A stretch of DNA of 64,000 nt from Marinoscillum sp040222955. Lineage in GTDB: Bacteria; Bacteroidota; Bacteroidia; Cytophagales; Cyclobacteriaceae. The position numbers and the translations under genes were made by a program. A model generated the notes under the pieces. The model was not told where the DNA came from, made no database searches, and saw nothing but the letters and a program-made list of their open reading frames with translations. The stretch's first letter is position 1. Every line of letters starts with the position of its first letter. Location: contig NZ_JAVKCA010000016.1 in the NCBI RefSeq assembly GCF_040222955.1, forward strand, positions 62,001 through 126,000, given 5' to 3'. Positions 26,026 to 37,800 of this stretch are shown here, piece by piece.

Positions 26026-29000
26026 CTACAAGCCACGCTGATCGCCGGAAAAGGTGGTAATGCTCACCTGACTGGCATCAGCGGGTATCAATACTTTTCT
26101 GGATCCCTGAGACAGGTAGGTGTGCCCATAGTACACCTCCTGTACGCGCATGCGACCGGAAGCATCGAGGTATTCTACCCTGGCATCAGCAGGTTCCAAA
26201 GAAATAACCCGTTGGTCACCGGTGTTGACCGAAAAGGCTTTTAAAGGACCCATGTTCTGCGCAGCAAATATTGTCATGCCTCCTTCACTGCCGGTGACAT
26301 ACGTCAAACTTTTGGCATCTTCCGGCACATACACCCCACTTTGCTCCATGCCTACAGGCAGAAAAGTGCCGTCTCCGGCACCCAGCATCAGCAGTCCTTT
26401 GAAAGCATCATACCGGCCCTGCAATACCTCATTACCATAGTCGTTGCCTACCATCAGCACGTCCAGGTTTCCATCGCTATTGAAATCGCCGGAGATCATG
26501 CCATAAACAGGCGCCACCTGGCACTCCAGCGGCAGTGGAGTCATCGCAAAGCGGCCACCGCCCAGGTTTTCAATATACGCAGACTCCATGTAGTTGGCAT
26601 GGTAAGCCGTAGCACCTGACAACTGCTCCGCAGAGAAGATGTCCGTAATCCCAGCCCTGGCAAAATCTGCATGCATCCTGAAATCCGCCTTTATTTTGGT
26701 CATTTGCTTGATCATATCTCCACGTCCGAAAAAAGGAAACTCTTTGAGCCTCCTTTGTTCATCAGGCAGAAAGACCGTTGGTACAGCATCCAGCCCTTCG
26801 TTGCGATCAAAATCAGAGGCGTAAATACCAATAGGTGTTTCAGTCGAGGCCCTATTGATGGTGTTGAGTCCAAGGTTGCCAGCCAGGTAGTCCACGTCTC
26901 CGTCCCCATCAAAATCACCTGCACTGAGGCTATTCCACCAGCCCACATTCTCGTCTACACCAGAAGTAGCGGTCACATTCCGGAAGGTTCCGTTTGTGTT
27001 TTGCAAAAAATTAATGGCCATCCATTCACCGGCAAGAATCAGATCAGTACTCCCATCATTATTAAAATCAGTCCATAGCGCATCTGTCACCATACCAAAA
27101 TCTTCCAGCAAGCCCGATGCCTCCTCGTCAATGATGAATTCTACCTGCCCTTTACCTGATTCATTCCGGAGAAAATAACTACTCGCAGGCAGAGGGTAAT
27201 GCAGTGGCACTTGTCTGCCACCAACGAATAAATCCAAATCCCCGTCCTGATCATAATCGGCGGCCCGCACACATGACCCACTCGCCAAAAATGGTGGCAG
27301 CGCCTCTTTATTCAAAACAAATTGTCCAGCCTGGTTTTCATAAAAGCGATCCTGATAGCTGGAATCCTCGGGTGCAAGCTCATAGCTGCCATGCACCAGG
27401 TAGAGGTCCAGATCGCCATCCCCATCCGCATCAAATAATAGAGCACCCAATTCTTCGCCTTTGGTTTTTTCATCTATCTGTGGGAGCAGGTCTTCCCTGG
27501 CAAACGATCCTTCCGGCTGCTGAATCATAAAAGTTCCTTTTTTGAAACGAGAACCACTTATGTATACATCATCAAGTCCGTCTCCGTTCACGTCACCCAC
27601 GGCCATGCCCGGCCCATACTGAGAGAGTTTGTGTGGCAAGAGTGGCTGCACATTGAAGTCAATGAACTCATCCTCTTCATGAATATATCCAGCCACAACT
27701 TCCTCTGATAAGGCTTCAAAATATTGAACTGATTTTGCTCCCGACACTGGCTGCCTCTTCTTGGCATTCTCAATGCTCAAGGTAATGTGCTCATTCACAG
27801 GTACGGCAGAGCGCACCTCCACCTCTCCCGTGGGCCAGTACACCACTACAGAATCCACTCTGGCAGACTGCCCAAGGCCAAAAACCAGTGTAGGATCATT
27901 GCTAGAGAGGTATCCACGGTACGGACTGTGGTCCCAATAAAGGGTATTCCCGCCATGGTAAATTTTCAGCTGAGCACCTATTCCTCCCGGATTCCGACCC
28001 TTCCCTACCAATCGAATACGAATCCAGTTATTGGGGTTTTCCTTTTTTTGATTACTCAAATTCTCAAAAATGGAAGCCGGGTCATTGATGTTATTAACCA
28101 CATAGTCCAGGTCACCGTCATTGTCCAAATCTCCATAAGCTGCACCATTGGAAAAGGACGGCTCATTGATCCCCCAGGCCGTTGTGACATCTTCAAACTG
28201 AACGCCATTCACATTGCGATAGGCATAATTCCGAATCTTCACGGAGGGTATTTTGGCCAGAAGCATGGACTTTTTGGCGTAGCGGCCCACTTCCACATTA
28301 TAATCTGAAAAATCCCGATCGGTGATGTCTTTGGGGAAACCATTGGTGATGATCAAATCCCTCAACCCGTCATTATCAAAGTCTGCCACCATCGGTGCCC
28401 AACTCCAATCTGTAGATGACACCCCCGCGAGAAGGGCCATATCACCAAAAGTAGGTTCGCCGGTCACAGGGCTAAAGCCCTGATTGAGCTGCAAAGTATT
28501 TCTGACACATTGATATTGGTAGTCATATTTTTCATTGTTGATATATCCTGTGTAGTTGTTGTTCATCATCATGGTCTTCTTCCGGAAATTATCCTCCGGA
28601 AGCATATCCACAGCAACTATATCCGGGTATCCATCATTGTTGATGTCTACCACATCATTACCCATAGCCGAATAACTGGTATGAGCCAGGAAGTCTTTGG
28701 ATCGGTTAGTAAAAGTGCCATCCTGATTGTTGATATAAATCAGATCCTGCGTGAGGTAGTCGTTGGTTACATAGATATCACTCCAGCCATCGCCGTTAAT
28801 GTCGGAGACATTAACGCCCAGGCTATAGCCCTCATAAATGATTCCTGCTTCCTTAGACACTTCTGTAAACACCGGATGGCTCAGGCTGTCATCCCAGTCA
28901 TTTCTAAAAAGTTTGTCCACCCTGTCAAGCGCCTCAGTGTGACTTTTCTTGTACACATTGGGGGTCATGACAGGGTCCATCTTATTGATGGCAAGGTACA

Positions 29001-29577
29001 CGTCCAGATCGCCATCTTTGTCATAGTCGAAGAAAGCCGCAACAGTGGTATGACTGTCATCATCCAATCCATAAGCTGCCGCCTGGTCTTCAAAAACCGG
29101 AAGCCCACCCTGAAGCCCCTGGTTGATAAACAGCATATTCTTCCTTTTCTGAGGGGCTGAGTACACGGTAGCACAAACATAAATATCCATCCAGCCGTCA
29201 GCATTGACATCTACCACCGCTACCCCGGAACTCCATTTATCCAGAGCACCCACACCCGCTTTGACGGTAATGTCCCTAAAAGTCATTCCTCCCTGGTTGA
29301 GATATAGCCTATTCGGCACCATGTTCCCGGTGAAAAACACATCAGAAAGGCCATCATTATTAAAATCAGCCAACGCGACACCCCCACCGTTGTAGACGTA
29401 TTCAAAGTCCAGGATATTAAAGCTGTCATTCTCAATTATTTCATTATTGAAGTTGACATGCGTAAGGTCCATTGGCAAAGACTTGAAGGCAGACTCCTCT
29501 TTGCAAGCAATAAGAACTGAAAGGCTAAAAGCTACCAAAAGGTAGGTATTAAAGGTTTTTAGGTTGATTCTCCTCAT
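26026..29577 (-). CDS. Large FG-GAP/VCBS and ASPIC/UnbV lipoprotein (CRTAC1-like), copy 2
   Basis: 1183 aa. Lipobox SVLIAC (Cys25). Many FG-GAP/VCBS repeats with calcium-binding-type loops (ADFNNDGLSDVFF, DVNADGWMDIYV, DFDGDGDVDYLAG), forming one or two beta-propellers, with an ASPIC/UnbV domain at about 520-600 (VDSVVVYWPTGEVE). Closely related along its length to the lipoprotein at 29640-32960; both begin with a NGGGVA motif after N-I-DF/NY. Probably surface-exposed and protein- or glycan-binding; no enzymatic motif is seen. It follows the other copy by 62 bp on the same strand, downstream of a SusCD pair, so a role in the same uptake locus is likely. Confidence 0.88.
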   Translation of the reverse strand: MRRINLKTFNTYLLVAFSLSVLIACKEESAFKSLPMDLTHVNFNNEIIENDSFNILDFEYVYNGGGVALADFNNDGLSDVFFTGNMVPNRLYLNQGGMTFRDITVKAGVGALDKWSSGVAVVDVNADGWMDIYVCATVYSAPQKRKNMLFINQGLQGGLPVFEDQAAAYGLDDDSHTTVAAFFDYDKDGDLDVYLAINKMDPVMTPNVYKKSHTEALDRVDKLFRNDWDDSLSHPVFTEVSKEAGIIYEGYSLGVNVSDINGDGWSDIYVTNDYLTQDLIYINNQDGTFTNRSKDFLAHTSYSAMGNDVVDINNDGYPDIVAVDMLPEDNFRKKTMMMNNNYTGYINNEKYDYQYQCVRNTLQLNQGFSPVTGEPTFGDMALLAGVSSTDWSWAPMVADFDNDGLRDLIITNGFPKDITDRDFSDYNVEVGRYAKKSMLLAKIPSVKIRNYAYRNVNGVQFEDVTTAWGINEPSFSNGAAYGDLDNDGDLDYVVNNINDPASIFENLSNQKKENPNNWIRIRLVGKGRNPGGIGAQLKIYHGGNTLYWDHSPYRGYLSSNDPTLVFGLGQSARVDSVVVYWPTGEVEVRSAVPVNEHITLSIENAKKRQPVSGAKSVQYFEALSEEVVAGYIHEEDEFIDFNVQPLLPHKLSQYGPGMAVGDVNGDGLDDVYISGSRFKKGTFMIQQPEGSFAREDLLPQIDEKTKGEELGALLFDADGDGDLDLYLVHGSYELAPEDSSYQDRFYENQAGQFVLNKEALPPFLASGSCVRAADYDQDGDLDLFVGGRQVPLHYPLPASSYFLRNESGKGQVEFIIDEEASGLLEDFGMVTDALWTDFNNDGSTDLILAGEWMAINFLQNTNGTFRNVTATSGVDENVGWWNSLSAGDFDGDGDVDYLAGNLGLNTINRASTETPIGIYASDFDRNEGLDAVPTVFLPDEQRRLKEFPFFGRGDMIKQMTKIKADFRMHADFARAGITDIFSAEQLSGATAYHANYMESAYIENLGGGRFAMTPLPLECQVAPVYGMISGDFNSDGNLDVLMVGNDYGNEVLQGRYDAFKGLLMLGAGDGTFLPVGMEQSGVYVPEDAKSLTYVTGSEGGMTIFAAQNMGPLKAFSVNTGDQRVISLEPADARVEYLDASGRMRVQEVYYGHTYLSQGSRKVLIPADASQVSITTFSGDQRGL

Positions 29578-29639
29578 ATTCTTGAGCTCATTATATTTTG
29601 ATGCAGTGGGTCAGGATATCACTTTTGATGTCACTGTAC

Positions 29640-32600
29640 TTACTTTTTCACTTCGCTTCTTGCCTCCGAAAAAAGCAATGCCTCCTCGTCATTTCTGGCT
29701 ACCAATATGGCCTTTTGTCCGGCAATATCCAGCTGTACTGCATCGCGAACTTCACCAGTGACCGTGATGCCACTTTGGGCATTGGGCATGTAAGTAAAAG
29801 CTCTGTTGCCCTCGCCTTTGAGAAATACTCCCTTATTGGCTGATTGATAGCCCACTTCTGGCTTTAGGCCGTGAAAATTTCCAAGCAACAGCAGATCCAT
29901 AATGCCATCGCTATCGAGATCATCAGCCACAATGGCATAAATGGGAGCTACCTGCGCTTCGAGGGGAAGTGGTTCCATTTGATAATCACCGCCATTGCTC
30001 CATAGTACGGCACTTTCCAAAAAAGAAGCAGAATACGCCATCGCCTGCGCTCGTTGCTTTTCGTCAAACAAGCTTTCATAGGTGCTTACGGCATACTGCT
30101 CGTAGGTCACGGCCTTTTTCTTAACACCGGGTATTTGACCTGTCAGGTCCATTTTGGAGGCAAAGGGATAAGACGTGACTTCAGCTTGAGGATACCAGTT
30201 CAGGATAAACTCGGATTTCCCATTTCCATCAAAATCATTTACATACATGGTCAAAGGCCTGGCCTCACTGGCCTGAAACTTGGTGTTTAAACCCCAGTTG
30301 CCCAACACATAGTCATCCTTGCCATCGCAATCCAGATCTGCTACTTCTATGCGGTTCCACCATCCACCGGTACCGGGTATGGCATAGACCTCCTCCAGCC
30401 CTTGTCCATTATTGAGGTAAACGGATACCTGCAGCCACTCTCCCACTACAATCAGGTCCTTGAGGTTATCTCCATTGAAATCACTCCACACTGCATCAGT
30501 GACCATCCCTGCTCCAGCCAAACTCTGAGGCTCCACATTGGTCCAAAGACCATTATCATTTCTAAACAAAAAACTTTTAGGAATCAGGCCATAGTTGCCC
30601 GGAATCACTCGCCCACCTATAAAAAGATCGATGTCTCCATCCTGATCAAAATCTTCAGCGAGAATACATGAAAAATTACCAATAGCCTGTGGCGCCCTTT
30701 CTACGGACCGGTTGAATTCACCCCGGCCATTGTTGTCATAATACCTCAGCACATGCGCATCAAGCCCACGGTTAAACTCATTTCCTCCGGAGCCTATCAG
30801 GAGGTCCAGGTCTCCGTCCTTATCCAAATCAAATAGTACCCCGCAAGTACTCTCAAAAATGGAATCCCTCAGCAAGGATTTCTGGGATTTCTCCCTGAAT
30901 AGTCCGTTGGATTCTTGTAAAAAGACCTTATCCGGATCACCGAATGCGCCCAGCAGAATAAAGTCATCTTTTCCATCCCCATTGACATCTCCCTCAATCA
31001 CCCTGGGACCCTGGGTAGATAACTTTCGGGGCAACAGTCGCTCATGGTTAAAATCGTTAAAATCATTCTCTGTGTGTCGGTAATTACCTATCAGGGTGGC
31101 TGATGCTACTTCTCTGTAAAGAGGCTCTGCATCCTGAGTAGTCTCACGAAAGAGCTGACTGGCTTCCGCATGGCTGATAGTGAGCACCTTATTCACCGCA
31201 ACGTTTCGCATCGTTTGCTTTTTCATGTCGGGCCAAACAACCACCAATGAATCGAGGGTTTTCAAAGTTCCAAGACCAAAATTCACTACCGGCTCCACAG
31301 CGCTTTGGAACCCTCTGGAGGTGAAGTTTTCTAATACTTGTTGCTTATCACCAGAGTAGGCTGTCACTCTGGCACCAATGCCAAAAGGGTTTTTCCCAGG
31401 ACCCTGAAACCTTACTTTCAAATAGGCATTACCAAAAAGTGTGTCCGTATTATTCCGATAAACAGAGGCCGGTGCATTGATGTTATTCACCACCAGGTCC
31501 AGGTCCCCATCATTATCCAGGTCACCATAGGCCGACCCATTACTGAAAGACGGGATGCCCAAACCAAGTGAGTCAGCCCGATTGATAAATGTCCGATTAC
31601 CCTGATTGATGTAGGCGTAATTCGAAATACTGGTTGAAGGGAGGTAAGCCAGGAGGTCATTCACGTCAAGTTTTCCTTCCTTCTGAATAATCTCTTTAAT
31701 ATTATCTCTATCTGACGCAAAGCTGGCAAAATCCATAGAGGTGATGTCCCTAAGGATGCCATTGCTAACGAATATATCTTTCCATCCGTCATTGTCCATA
31801 TCGAAGATCAAGGCGCCCCAGCTCCAGTCACTCGCCTCTGTATTCGCCAAAGCCGCCAACTCCTGAAAGTTCCCTTTTCCATCATTGAAATGGAGGCAAT
31901 TTTGCAACACCTGAATGTGATAATCCGCCTTCACCTTGAGCTCCTTCACGTTGGTCTCATCAAATCTGGTCATGGTTTTTAGTCGTTGATTATCAGGAGG
32001 AAGCATTTCCGTGGTGAATATTTCCGGGAAACCATCATTATTTAGGTCTGCCACGTCCGCTCCCATACTGGAGCCAGACACCACATCTGTGCGCGAAACG
32101 ATCTCCTCTGAAAAAGTGCCATCTCCCCGATTAAAGTAGAGATAATCTCTTTCCCAAAAATCATTGGCAATGTAGAGGTCGGGTCGCATGTCGCCATTCA
32201 GATCACTGACGGACACTCCGAGACCAAACCCTACAGCTCCTCCATAAATTCCGGCTTCCGCACTGATATCCGTGAAAACACCATTGCCATTTCTTAGCAA
32301 TTTATCCCCGCCAAGGGTGTCACGAAGCTCTCTGCGCTGGGTGAACAGCTCCACCCGATCTATTGATTTGAAGCTGTTGTTCAGCAAGTAGCAATCAAGG
32401 TCTCCATCCCCGTCAAAATCAAAAAATGAGGCGTGAGTAGAATATCCATGATCATCAAGGCCAAATGCAGCGGCTGACTCTACAAAAGTCAAATCTCCTT
32501 GATTGATAAATAATTCGTTGGTTTTATTAGACCCTTCCAGATCTCCGGAGTTGCACACATAAATATCCAGCCAACCATCCCCGTTTACATCGGCCATGGT

Positions 32601-32960
32601 TACGCCGGTACTCCAACTCCTGGTACCTGCAGTACCTGACTTCTCCGTAATGTCTTCAAAAGACCAGTTACCCTTGTTGAGATAGAGTTTGTTTGCCGCC
32701 ATATTCGCAGTAAAATAAACATCCGACCACCCGTCGTTATTCAGATCACCAATAGCCACACCGCCTCCATTGTAGAAGTTTCGGTAATTGAAAATATTGA
32801 AGTCTTCCTGATCGCGAACCTCGTTGATAAAAGCAATGCCCGTCTGATCCATCGACATCTCCATGAAGAGAAGTTCCTGATTTGAAGAAATTGGCCCACA
32901 GGCGATCATCAAAAGTGACAATACAATCAGGGAGGAGGTAAAAAATTTTGTGCAGGTCAT
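29640..32960 (-). CDS. Large FG-GAP/VCBS and ASPIC/UnbV lipoprotein (CRTAC1-like), copy 1
   Basis: 1106 aa. Lipobox LLMIAC (Cys21). Repeated FG-GAP/VCBS motifs (GDLNNDGWSDVYF, DVNGDGWLDIYVC, DFDQDGDIDLFIGG) and an ASPIC/UnbV domain at about 520-600 (LDSLVVVWPDMKK). The layout matches the neighbour at 26026-29577, indicating a tandem duplication followed by divergence. It starts downstream of the terminator that ends the second susCD transcript, so it needs its own promoter or read-through. Family members are abundant in Cytophagales near SusD-type genes, but their exact job is not established. Confidence 0.88.
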   Translation of the reverse strand: MTCTKFFTSSLIVLSLLMIACGPISSNQELLFMEMSMDQTGIAFINEVRDQEDFNIFNYRNFYNGGGVAIGDLNNDGWSDVYFTANMAANKLYLNKGNWSFEDITEKSGTAGTRSWSTGVTMADVNGDGWLDIYVCNSGDLEGSNKTNELFINQGDLTFVESAAAFGLDDHGYSTHASFFDFDGDGDLDCYLLNNSFKSIDRVELFTQRRELRDTLGGDKLLRNGNGVFTDISAEAGIYGGAVGFGLGVSVSDLNGDMRPDLYIANDFWERDYLYFNRGDGTFSEEIVSRTDVVSGSSMGADVADLNNDGFPEIFTTEMLPPDNQRLKTMTRFDETNVKELKVKADYHIQVLQNCLHFNDGKGNFQELAALANTEASDWSWGALIFDMDNDGWKDIFVSNGILRDITSMDFASFASDRDNIKEIIQKEGKLDVNDLLAYLPSTSISNYAYINQGNRTFINRADSLGLGIPSFSNGSAYGDLDNDGDLDLVVNNINAPASVYRNNTDTLFGNAYLKVRFQGPGKNPFGIGARVTAYSGDKQQVLENFTSRGFQSAVEPVVNFGLGTLKTLDSLVVVWPDMKKQTMRNVAVNKVLTISHAEASQLFRETTQDAEPLYREVASATLIGNYRHTENDFNDFNHERLLPRKLSTQGPRVIEGDVNGDGKDDFILLGAFGDPDKVFLQESNGLFREKSQKSLLRDSIFESTCGVLFDLDKDGDLDLLIGSGGNEFNRGLDAHVLRYYDNNGRGEFNRSVERAPQAIGNFSCILAEDFDQDGDIDLFIGGRVIPGNYGLIPKSFLFRNDNGLWTNVEPQSLAGAGMVTDAVWSDFNGDNLKDLIVVGEWLQVSVYLNNGQGLEEVYAIPGTGGWWNRIEVADLDCDGKDDYVLGNWGLNTKFQASEARPLTMYVNDFDGNGKSEFILNWYPQAEVTSYPFASKMDLTGQIPGVKKKAVTYEQYAVSTYESLFDEKQRAQAMAYSASFLESAVLWSNGGDYQMEPLPLEAQVAPIYAIVADDLDSDGIMDLLLLGNFHGLKPEVGYQSANKGVFLKGEGNRAFTYMPNAQSGITVTGEVRDAVQLDIAGQKAILVARNDEEALLFSEARSEVKK

Positions 32961-33017
32961 TTAACTTAATTTAAGTCGGTATTCCAACTCATTCATCCTT
33001 TATGACAGAAAAGTGTA

Positions 33018-33054
33018 AAACAAAAGGCAGATGATTGAGATCTGCCTTTTGTTT
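33018..33054 (-). terminator. Terminator of second susCD transcript
   Basis: A perfect 15-bp stem (AAACAAAAGGCAGAT with its complement) around a 7-base loop, with T-rich flanks on both strands. It lies 25 bp past the susD stop codon at 33079 and before the VCBS gene. Confidence 0.85.
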
Positions 33055-33078
33055 AATAACATACAGTAGTGGCTCTGA

Positions 33079-34803
33079 TTACCAGCCAGTATTTTGTTTC
33101 AAAATCTGCTCACCGTTTCGGGTATTCGCATTGATCTGAATGGTAGGAATAGGATACCATCTGTGTCTCGCTTCATAGGTAGCAGCATCCGCATAATAGC
33201 TTCTGGTTTGTGCTGCATATTCAGTGTATTTATTCAGCACCTCAGCAGCAATACCCCACCTTCTCAGGTCAAAGAAACGATGACCTTCAAGGGCCAATTC
33301 AAGTCGACGCTCCCACCTCACGGCATTCATCGCAAATTCAGGACCATTCGTTGCAAAAGTACCCGCAGGGTACGGCTGCACTTCATAATTGGCCCAGTCG
33401 ATATCAGGATTATCAATATCATCGGTGATCACCGCACTTCCTCCACCGTCTACAAACGGCCCCTGGGCACAGTTTCCAGCTCGCTCCCGAATTTCATTCA
33501 CCAGGTCCTCAGCCGCCGCCAGATTGCCCAATATCACCTCCGCTTCTGCCAACAGCAACATGGCGTCCGCCAGCCTGATAATGGAGAAGTTGATGCCATT
33601 GTAAGCATTGTTGTTCCATCCTCCTGTAGATACCGGATCAGCTTTGTAATGTGAGAACTTCTTAGGGCTATAGGGACCCGAAAAGGCCCGGTCTCGGATC
33701 CATGAGGCATCATGAATGTCCCAGTCCCAATAAGGTACATTGTCTCTACCTATGGTGAAATCTATCCGGGGATCGACAGCATCAGTAGCAGGATCCAGTT
33801 CGGCATCATTGTAGTTGTCAAACATCGGTAATCCATTGACATCTACCTTGTACGCATTCACCAAATCCTGTGATGGCTGGTGAAAGCCACAACACCCAAA
33901 ACTCGAACCTGCCGGATAGGCCAATTGATTCAACCAGTTAGCATTTCGGGAGTTACCACCATCATTGATAGAGGACTGCACACTGAAAATCATGGCTTCA
34001 TTGTTTTCAGTAGAAGTGTGGAACATATCCTTTAAACATGGGGTCAGCGAACGAGCGGCCACTACGGGATCCAGATAAGTTTTGGCACTGGAGGCATCTG
34101 CCGTGCTGCCTGATTCTCCATATTTATACATGTAGAATTTACCCAACATGGCGCTTGCAGCGTCTTTGGTAGCACGGCCGGCATCATCCTGAGTAGCGGG
34201 CAGCAGATTTACAGCTGCTGTCATATCAGCAATGGCATCTCCCAAAGGATCAACACCTTCATTGGACTTCACAAAATCCTCATCCGCTTCCGTGAAATAC
34301 GGCACATTTCCCCAGACTTTGTACAATTCAAAGTGGTAGTAGGCTCTCAAAAAACGCGCCTGCCCTTCCAGGTTGTCTCTTACCGCATCCGGCAGGTCCG
34401 CGCCACTCAGTAAGCTAATGGTTGAATTGGCTCTCACCACTCCTTCATACGAGCTCACCCACTTGTCATTCATTACAGAGTTACCCGCTGACCACTGATA
34501 AATCTCCAGCTGAGTCATTTCGGCAAAGTCCGTTTGCTCGGAGCCCTTGTAAGCATCATCAGACGGTACGCTGCCCAAAATCCAGTTTTGAGGATTAGCG
34601 GACCAGGTATTGGCTCCGTCAATGTTCATGCCGTCCAAAAGCGCATAAGCACCTACCAGAGCAGCGTTGATGCCCTCTTCATTCTGGAGGTTAGATTCCC
34701 CGAGAAAACCCTTGGGCTCTTCTTCCAAAAATGATTCGCTGCAAGCTCCCAGAAAACTGGTGATGGTCAGGAAAAGAATACTTTTTATAATTGATTTTTT
34801 CAT
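33079..34803 (-). CDS. susD: SusD/RagB-family lipoprotein, second locus
   Basis: About 574 aa from the ATG at 34803, which gives a clean lipoprotein signal (MKKSIIKSILFL ... FLGAC); an ATG 18 bp upstream would add MINNKE. SusD features: CSESFLEEEPKGFL, GQARFLRAYYHFELYKVWGN, RATKDAASAMLGKFYM, and WERRLELALEGHRFFDLRRWG near the C-terminus. Longer than the first SusD (510 aa), with about 60 extra residues in the middle. It follows susC closely and pairs with it as the substrate-binding lid. Substrate is unknown because no CAZyme accompanies this locus. Confidence 0.95.
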   Translation of the reverse strand: MKKSIIKSILFLTITSFLGACSESFLEEEPKGFLGESNLQNEEGINAALVGAYALLDGMNIDGANTWSANPQNWILGSVPSDDAYKGSEQTDFAEMTQLEIYQWSAGNSVMNDKWVSSYEGVVRANSTISLLSGADLPDAVRDNLEGQARFLRAYYHFELYKVWGNVPYFTEADEDFVKSNEGVDPLGDAIADMTAAVNLLPATQDDAGRATKDAASAMLGKFYMYKYGESGSTADASSAKTYLDPVVAARSLTPCLKDMFHTSTENNEAMIFSVQSSINDGGNSRNANWLNQLAYPAGSSFGCCGFHQPSQDLVNAYKVDVNGLPMFDNYNDAELDPATDAVDPRIDFTIGRDNVPYWDWDIHDASWIRDRAFSGPYSPKKFSHYKADPVSTGGWNNNAYNGINFSIIRLADAMLLLAEAEVILGNLAAAEDLVNEIRERAGNCAQGPFVDGGGSAVITDDIDNPDIDWANYEVQPYPAGTFATNGPEFAMNAVRWERRLELALEGHRFFDLRRWGIAAEVLNKYTEYAAQTRSYYADAATYEARHRWYPIPTIQINANTRNGEQILKQNTGW

Positions 34804-34828
34804 CTCTTTATTATTTATCATCTAATGA

Positions 34829-37800
34829 TTAAAAAGCAGCATTTACACCAATCATGAAGATTTTGGATGCAGGATAGTTACCCAGGTCGTAACCTGTCCA
34901 TCCGTCATTCTGCAATCTTCCATCTACTGCCGTACCAATGTTGGCATTGGATAATGCAGGGTCTATGCCACTATAACCTGTAATGGTAAACGCATTTTGA
35001 GCCTGTACATAAACTCTCAAGCTAGAGATGCTGGAGATATTTGCTGTAGGGATGGTATACCCCAGCGTAATGTTCTGCGCTCGCAGATATGAACCATCCT
35101 CCACGTAGAAGTCACTTGACTGACTCGCAAAGGTGTCTCCTCCATCAAGCTTTGGAAGTGAGGCATTTCTGTTATTCTCCGTCCAGGTATCTGTCAACAC
35201 ATCCTTGCTCATGTTAGAATTAAACTGACCAAAATGGGTAAACAGCTTGTTGTAGTTGTAGATATCATTTCCAATAGAGGCAAAAAGCATCACAGAGAAA
35301 TCAAACCCTTTAAAGTCAAGACCAAGATTTAATCCCATCGTAATATCGGGATGTGGGTTTCCAATGACCCCCTGATCATCACCGTTGATTACTCCGTCAT
35401 TATTCAGGTCTTTTCTTCTGAATCTGCCAATGGCTGCACCTGCCTGATCCAGGGCTGCTACATCGGCCGCATCCTGGAAAAATCCGTCATTGGTGTATCC
35501 ATAGAAGCTGGAAATAGGAGAGCCCACCTGCCAGATATTTACCTCGCCAAATCGCTTGTCGATACCAGCAGGGAATATCGCGCTGGCCTCTCCATCCAAC
35601 TTGATGATTTCGTTTTTATAGTGTGATAGATTCAAGAAAGCATTGAATCCCAGGTCTCCGGAAAATCTCTCTCGGTAACCGAGACCCAGATCCCATCCGG
35701 TATTTCTCATAGAAGCCACATTTCTGAATGATGCCTGAGAGTTACCTGCCGAACCAGGGTTCGTTGGATCAAAAATCAGGTCATTGATATCTCTCTGATA
35801 GACATCAAAAACCACTGATACTTTCCCATCAATGAGTGAGGCATCCAGCCCAACATTCATCGACTCATTTTCTTCCCATTTGGTATTAGGGTTTCCATAT
35901 CGGTATAAGGTAAATCCAGGGGTCATAGAGCCACCGGTTCCACCAAGATCATAGCCAGCGTCACTAGGACTTCTTCCTCCATACCTGTTATAGGCATTGT
36001 AGGCCACAGGAATGTTCTGGTTACCGGTGATACCCCATCCACCTCTGATTTTCAGGTCATCAATGAAGGAAATACTATTCATAAAAGACTCCTCGGAAAC
36101 CCTCCAGCCAACACTCACGGCCGGGAACACTCCATACCTGTTGTCTCCTATAAACTCGGAAGTTCCATCTCTCCTCACTACTCCACTGATCAAATATTTG
36201 TCTTTGTAGGAGTAATCAACCTGACCAAATACAGAAGCAAGAGCCACCACTCGCTCCTGGCTACCAATAGAGCTGAAAGTGGAATAACTGAGATTCAGAA
36301 ATCTTACATTAGGATCGATAAAAGCAAGGTCATTCACCTGTCCATTGATTTGCTTGAATTGATTTTTGACACCCTCCTGGCCAGCCAAAAGTTTCAGGGA
36401 ATGATCATCACCAAACTTCTTGCTATACTCCAAAGTGTTCGTCCATACCCAGTTCAGATAGCTTTGATGTGTCTCCTGATAGCTGTTGCTACTGTTGACC
36501 TCACGATCTTCATACCTGGGAAAATTAGCGCTGGGCTGGAAATTCTGTCTGAAATCGACACTAAAGCTGGATCTGAACTTCAGTCCTTCGATCAATTCAT
36601 ACTCTCCAAAAATATTGGTCAACACCCTGAAATCGGTGCCTACATCGTGCCTGTTATTTTCAGCAAATGCCACGGGGTTTTTACCATTAGAAAATCCGTT
36701 GGTCTTACCTCCTGCATAGTTTCCTGCAATATCATAAACCGGCACAATGGTATTCATCAAAAGGGTCTGAGTGACCGTATTCTGCTCGTTTTGGTTTCCT
36801 CCTTGCTGGTCCACAGTCGAAGAATGGGCAACTGAAAGCGACTCGCCAAAAGTGAATTTACCAGCGTTGACCCGGCTATTTAATCTGGCTGAAAGCCTTT
36901 CAAATCCGGTATTGATCATGGTACCATCTTGCTTGAGGTAGCCTACTGATGAACTAAAAGTTGCGTTCTCCGAACCTCCGGAGATGCCAAAATGATGCTC
37001 AGTGATCAAGGCAGGATCAAAAACAGCATCCCACCAATCTGTTCCATCTTTATTGGATCTCATGATGAGATTATCCGGAAAGGAATAAGAAGCTTCATTC
37101 GGATTGGCTGGAATCAGGAAGTCATCATCGGCATTATCCGGAGTACCATTATCGCTGGTAGCCACAGGGAAAAAATAATCCGGAATTACTGGATTATTAG
37201 GATCACCTCCGTAATAGTTGGTCAAGGCAGGATTCTTGGCAATTTGTATCCGTGCATAATCCACCGGGTCTTTGATAAGAATGTCATTGTATCCACCCAC
37301 GGGATTTTGCACTCCGGCGTATCCATCATAGGTCACTTTGATTTTCCCTGGCTTCCCTTGCTTGGTGGTGATGATGATTACTCCGGCATTCGCTCTTGAT
37401 CCATAGATAGAGGAAGCAGAAGCATCTTTCAGTATTTGCATACTCTCAATGTCATTGGGGTTCAGACCATTCATGGCCTTGTCACCCTGAATCTGCACTC
37501 CGTCTACAATAATCAACGGATCACTACTCCCAAATGAGCTGATCCCCCTGATACGTATGTTGGTGCCTCCTCCCGGAGAACCCGAATTGGAGACTGTCAC
37601 TCCTGTAGCTCTACCAGCCAGTTTTTGAGAAAAACTTGGCGCTTTGATGGCATTGAGCGCTTCTGCATCCACCACGGTTACTGCCCCGGTGATGTCCGCC
37701 TTGCGCTGTGAGGTGTATCCCGTCACCACCACTTCGGCCAGCGACTGAACATCATAGTTCATAGCAACATCAATGGTGGTTCGTCCGTTGATGGCAACTT

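Noticed and set aside
28510..29160. 216-codon plus-strand frame rich in Ile and Val
   Set aside because: Mirror of the calcium-loop repeats of the VCBS lipoprotein; periodicity of the real gene explains it.
26026..32960. Dispersed short DNA repeats suggesting a CRISPR-like or tandem array
   Set aside because: The repeats are coding FG-GAP/VCBS units of irregular length with varied spacing and DNA sequence, not direct repeats with spacers.
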